Positions 62,016 through 64,000 of a stretch of 64,000 nucleotides of DNA are shown here, piece after piece. This DNA comes from Acetobacter farinalis (GTDB taxonomy: Bacteria > Pseudomonadota > Alphaproteobacteria > Acetobacterales > Acetobacteraceae): positions 434,001 to 498,000 of the forward strand of contig NZ_WOTF01000001.1 in NCBI RefSeq assembly GCF_011516935.1, in the 5' to 3' direction. Position numbers and translations under genes: made by a program. Below the pieces are notes generated by a model. It made no database searches. It had not been told where the DNA came from and saw nothing but the letters and a program-made list of their open reading frames with translations. The first letter of the stretch is position 1, and each line of letters starts with the position of its first letter.

Positions 62016-63563
62016 ATGTCTGAAGCGCTCGCCCCTGACCTCAGCACGGAAATTGCCCGCCGCCGTACGTTCGCGATCATCTCGCACCCGGATGCTGGTA
62101 AAACCACGCTTACGGAACGGATCCTGCGGGCCGGTGGGGCTATTCAGCTTGCAGGGAACGTGCGGGCCAAGGGGGAGCGGCGGCGTACCCGGTCTGACTG
62201 GATGTCCATTGAGCGTGAGCGCGGGATTTCCGTTGTCAGTTCCGTTATGACCTTTGAGTATGGCGGCTGTATTTTCAACCTGCTTGATACACCGGGCCAT
62301 GAAGACTTCTCGGAAGATACCTACCGCACCCTGACGGCTGTGGACTCCGCCGTCATGGTGATTGACGCCGCCAAGGGTATTGAAGACCGGACACGCAAGC
62401 TGTTTGAAATCTGCCGCCTGCGCGATATCCCCATTGTCACCTTCATCAACAAGATGGACCGTGAGGCGCAGGACCCGTTCGCGCTGATGGATGAAATTGC
62501 CTCCTCCCTCGCACTGGATACGGCCCCCGCCACATGGCCGGTTGGCCGTGCCGCCGGGTTTGTGGGGACGTACGACCTGCGGACAAAGGAACTGCATACG
62601 CAGGACGCCCTGCCGCAGTCCGACCCACGGGTGGTGCAGGTTTTTGAGGAACTGGAACTGGCGGAAGCCGCCCTGCCCAGCTTCGACCGTGAGTCTTTTG
62701 ATGCCGGGCATCTGACACCGGTTTTCTTCGGCAGCGCCATGAAGGAAATTGGCGTGACGGACCTGCTCGATGCGCTGGTGGCGTTCGGGCCTTCTCCGCG
62801 GAACCAGGTTGCGGAAACCCGCACGGTGAAGGCGGATGAGCCGGAGATGACCGCGCTTGTTTTTAAAATTCAGGCCAATATGGACCCGAACCATCGGGAC
62901 CGCATTGCGTTCGCCCGGATATGTTCCGGCAGGCTGACGCGCGGCATGCGCCTGCGCCACAGCCGCACCGGCAAGAGCTTTGCCGTGCATACACCGCAGT
63001 TCTTTTTTGCGCGGGACCGGCAGTTGGCGGAGGAAGCCTTCGCGGGGGACGTGGTGGGCATTCCCAACCATGGCACCCTGCGCATTGGCGATACGCTGAC
63101 AGAAAATGAAGATCTCAATTTTACCGGCGTGCCGCATTTTGCGCCGGAAATTCTGCGTCGCGTGCGGCTGGATGACGCGATGAAGGCCAAGAAGCTCAAA
63201 CAGGCGCTCACCCAGCTTGCAGAAGAAGGCGTGGTGCAGCTCTTCAAGCCGCAGGATGGCGCACAGCCGATTGTGGGTGTGGTGGGAACACTTCAGCTTG
63301 ACGTGCTTCAGGCACGCCTGAAGGCGGAATATGGGGTGGCGATCGGGTTTGATGCCGTGCCGTTTTCTCTGGCCCGCTGGGTTACGGGGCCGCGTGAGAA
63401 AATTGAAACCTTCTCCATGGTGAACCGCTCCGCCATGGCGGATGATCTGGATGATGATCCGGTGTTCCTCGCCTCTTCAGCCTTCATGATGCGCCGCACA
63501 CAGGAACAGAACCCGGATATCACGTTCCACGATATCAAGCAGATCGGGCTCGAGATTAAATAA
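62016..63563 (+). CDS. prfC: Peptide chain release factor 3
   Basis: 515 residues from the ATG at 62016. It is a translational GTPase with P-loop SHPDAGKTTLTE (about 24-35), switch I-region SDWMSIERERGISVVSS, DTPGHEDFSEDTYRTL and NKMDRE. Domain II and the C-terminal RF3 domain are complete (VVGTLQLDVLQARLKAEYGV). RF3 removes RF1/RF2 from the ribosome after peptide release. Length and motifs agree with RF3 rather than EF-G. Confidence 0.96.
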   Translation: MSEALAPDLSTEIARRRTFAIISHPDAGKTTLTERILRAGGAIQLAGNVRAKGERRRTRSDWMSIERERGISVVSSVMTFEYGGCIFNLLDTPGHEDFSEDTYRTLTAVDSAVMVIDAAKGIEDRTRKLFEICRLRDIPIVTFINKMDREAQDPFALMDEIASSLALDTAPATWPVGRAAGFVGTYDLRTKELHTQDALPQSDPRVVQVFEELELAEAALPSFDRESFDAGHLTPVFFGSAMKEIGVTDLLDALVAFGPSPRNQVAETRTVKADEPEMTALVFKIQANMDPNHRDRIAFARICSGRLTRGMRLRHSRTGKSFAVHTPQFFFARDRQLAEEAFAGDVVGIPNHGTLRIGDTLTENEDLNFTGVPHFAPEILRRVRLDDAMKAKKLKQALTQLAEEGVVQLFKPQDGAQPIVGVVGTLQLDVLQARLKAEYGVAIGFDAVPFSLARWVTGPREKIETFSMVNRSAMADDLDDDPVFLASSAFMMRRTQEQNPDITFHDIKQIGLEIK

Positions 63564-63581
63564 TCCCGAGCCTGAGAGCCT

Positions 63582-64000
63582 CTACCGCCGCCGTTCAGTC
63601 AGGCAGACGGCAAACGCGAGGGCTGGGAGGGCTGCCCCCACAGCGGCGGCCAGCGGCCAGCCGCCGCGTGCATAGGTCCAGCTTCCAAGGGCTGATCCCG
63701 CCGCTCCCCCCAGAAAGAAAAGCGCCATGTAGAGCCCGTTCAGGCGGGCGCGGTTTTCCGCAGGCAGCATGAACAGGGCGCGTTGCCCGAGCACCAGATT
63801 GGCGGTTACGCCGAAATCAATCACAATACCCGCCAGCGCCAGCATGAGTACAAAAACGGACTGCGGCATGAGCGGGCTGACCAGAAAGGCAAGGCAGACC
63901 AGCGCCATGGCGGCAAGTGTTGCAGGCCATGTCCAGCCTTTATCGGCCATGCGCCCGGCAATGGGGGCTGCAATGGCTCCGGCCACACCAACGAATGCAA
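63582..64000 (-). CDS. MFS transporter, C-terminal part, truncated by the window edge
   Basis: The visible 139 codons continue past position 64000. They hold about four membrane segments and the major facilitator loop PIAGRMADKG (about 10-20 of the visible part), followed by segments with QRALFMLPAENRARLNGLYMALFFLGGAAGSALGSWTY, typical of DHA1-type drug/sugar exporters. Substrate unknown. The gene is convergent with prfC, with an 18-nt gap. Confidence 0.8.
   Translation of the reverse strand, partial: AFVGVAGAIAAPIAGRMADKGWTWPATLAAMALVCLAFLVSPLMPQSVFVLMLALAGIVIDFGVTANLVLGQRALFMLPAENRARLNGLYMALFFLGGAAGSALGSWTYARGGWPLAAAVGAALPALAFAVCLTERRR

Overview
The window reads as chromosomal DNA of an acetic acid bacterium (Alphaproteobacteria, Acetobacteraceae, most likely Acetobacter or a near relative). 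The evidence is the GC-rich coding sequence, a three-subunit molybdopterin/2Fe-2S/triheme aldehyde dehydrogenase of the periplasmic oxidative-fermentation type, a minCDE set, CarD, hslVU next to sufE, and rpmI-rplT-pheS-pheT. I could not run a search, so genus is inference. I see no rRNA, tRNA, CRISPR array, transposase or prophage.

Layout. 1-13 kb is mostly housekeeping: a siroheme-synthase fragment, an ABC exporter, a GntR regulator, minC-minD-minE, a GST, a BaiN-type flavoprotein, rsmI head-to-head with an lpoA-like lipoprotein, a TPR protein with a glycosyltransferase-like C-terminus, carD and a bestrophin-type channel. 13.2-30.7 kb is an accessory block. It holds a decayed TetR/NmrA pair, an SDR with a divergent TetR, an arsR-arsC-arsB-(small ORF)-arsH operon, a flavin monooxygenase with a divergent TetR, a QorB-like reductase with a divergent HxlR, a VOC protein, an SDR with a divergent AraC, an Old Yellow Enzyme, an epimerase with a divergent MerR, a CPBP protease and a class A beta-lactamase with an altered KTG motif. 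Several pairs keep recognisable palindromic operators, so the block looks like serial sensor/detoxifying-enzyme modules for electrophiles, quinones and arsenic.

30.8-41.8 kb returns to core functions: ydcF-like, ftsX, ftsE, a His/Glu-rich zinc-ribbon membrane protein, two overlapping histidine kinases, hslV-hslU and sufE. A low-GC HExxH protein gene follows. 43.2-47.4 kb encodes the aldehyde dehydrogenase in the order cytochrome c, 2Fe-2S subunit, molybdopterin subunit. 47.9-52.2 kb is rpmI-rplT-pheS-pheT. Then come an orphan PstS, a family 5 solute-binding protein preceded by two unannotated small membrane/lipoprotein ORFs, fumC, a CPA1 antiporter with a cNMP-like tail, an HdeD-family protein, rpsD with a structured leader, prfC and a truncated MFS gene.

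The main leads are a 38-codon ORF coupled to arsH, two tandem TetR operators at 20.35-20.42 kb, a textbook 19-bp-spacer MerR promoter at 28.1 kb, a QorR-like HxlR with Cys17, the RPG beta-lactamase, the small-lipoprotein/small-membrane-protein/SBP cassette, and a possible pseudoknot in the rpsD leader.
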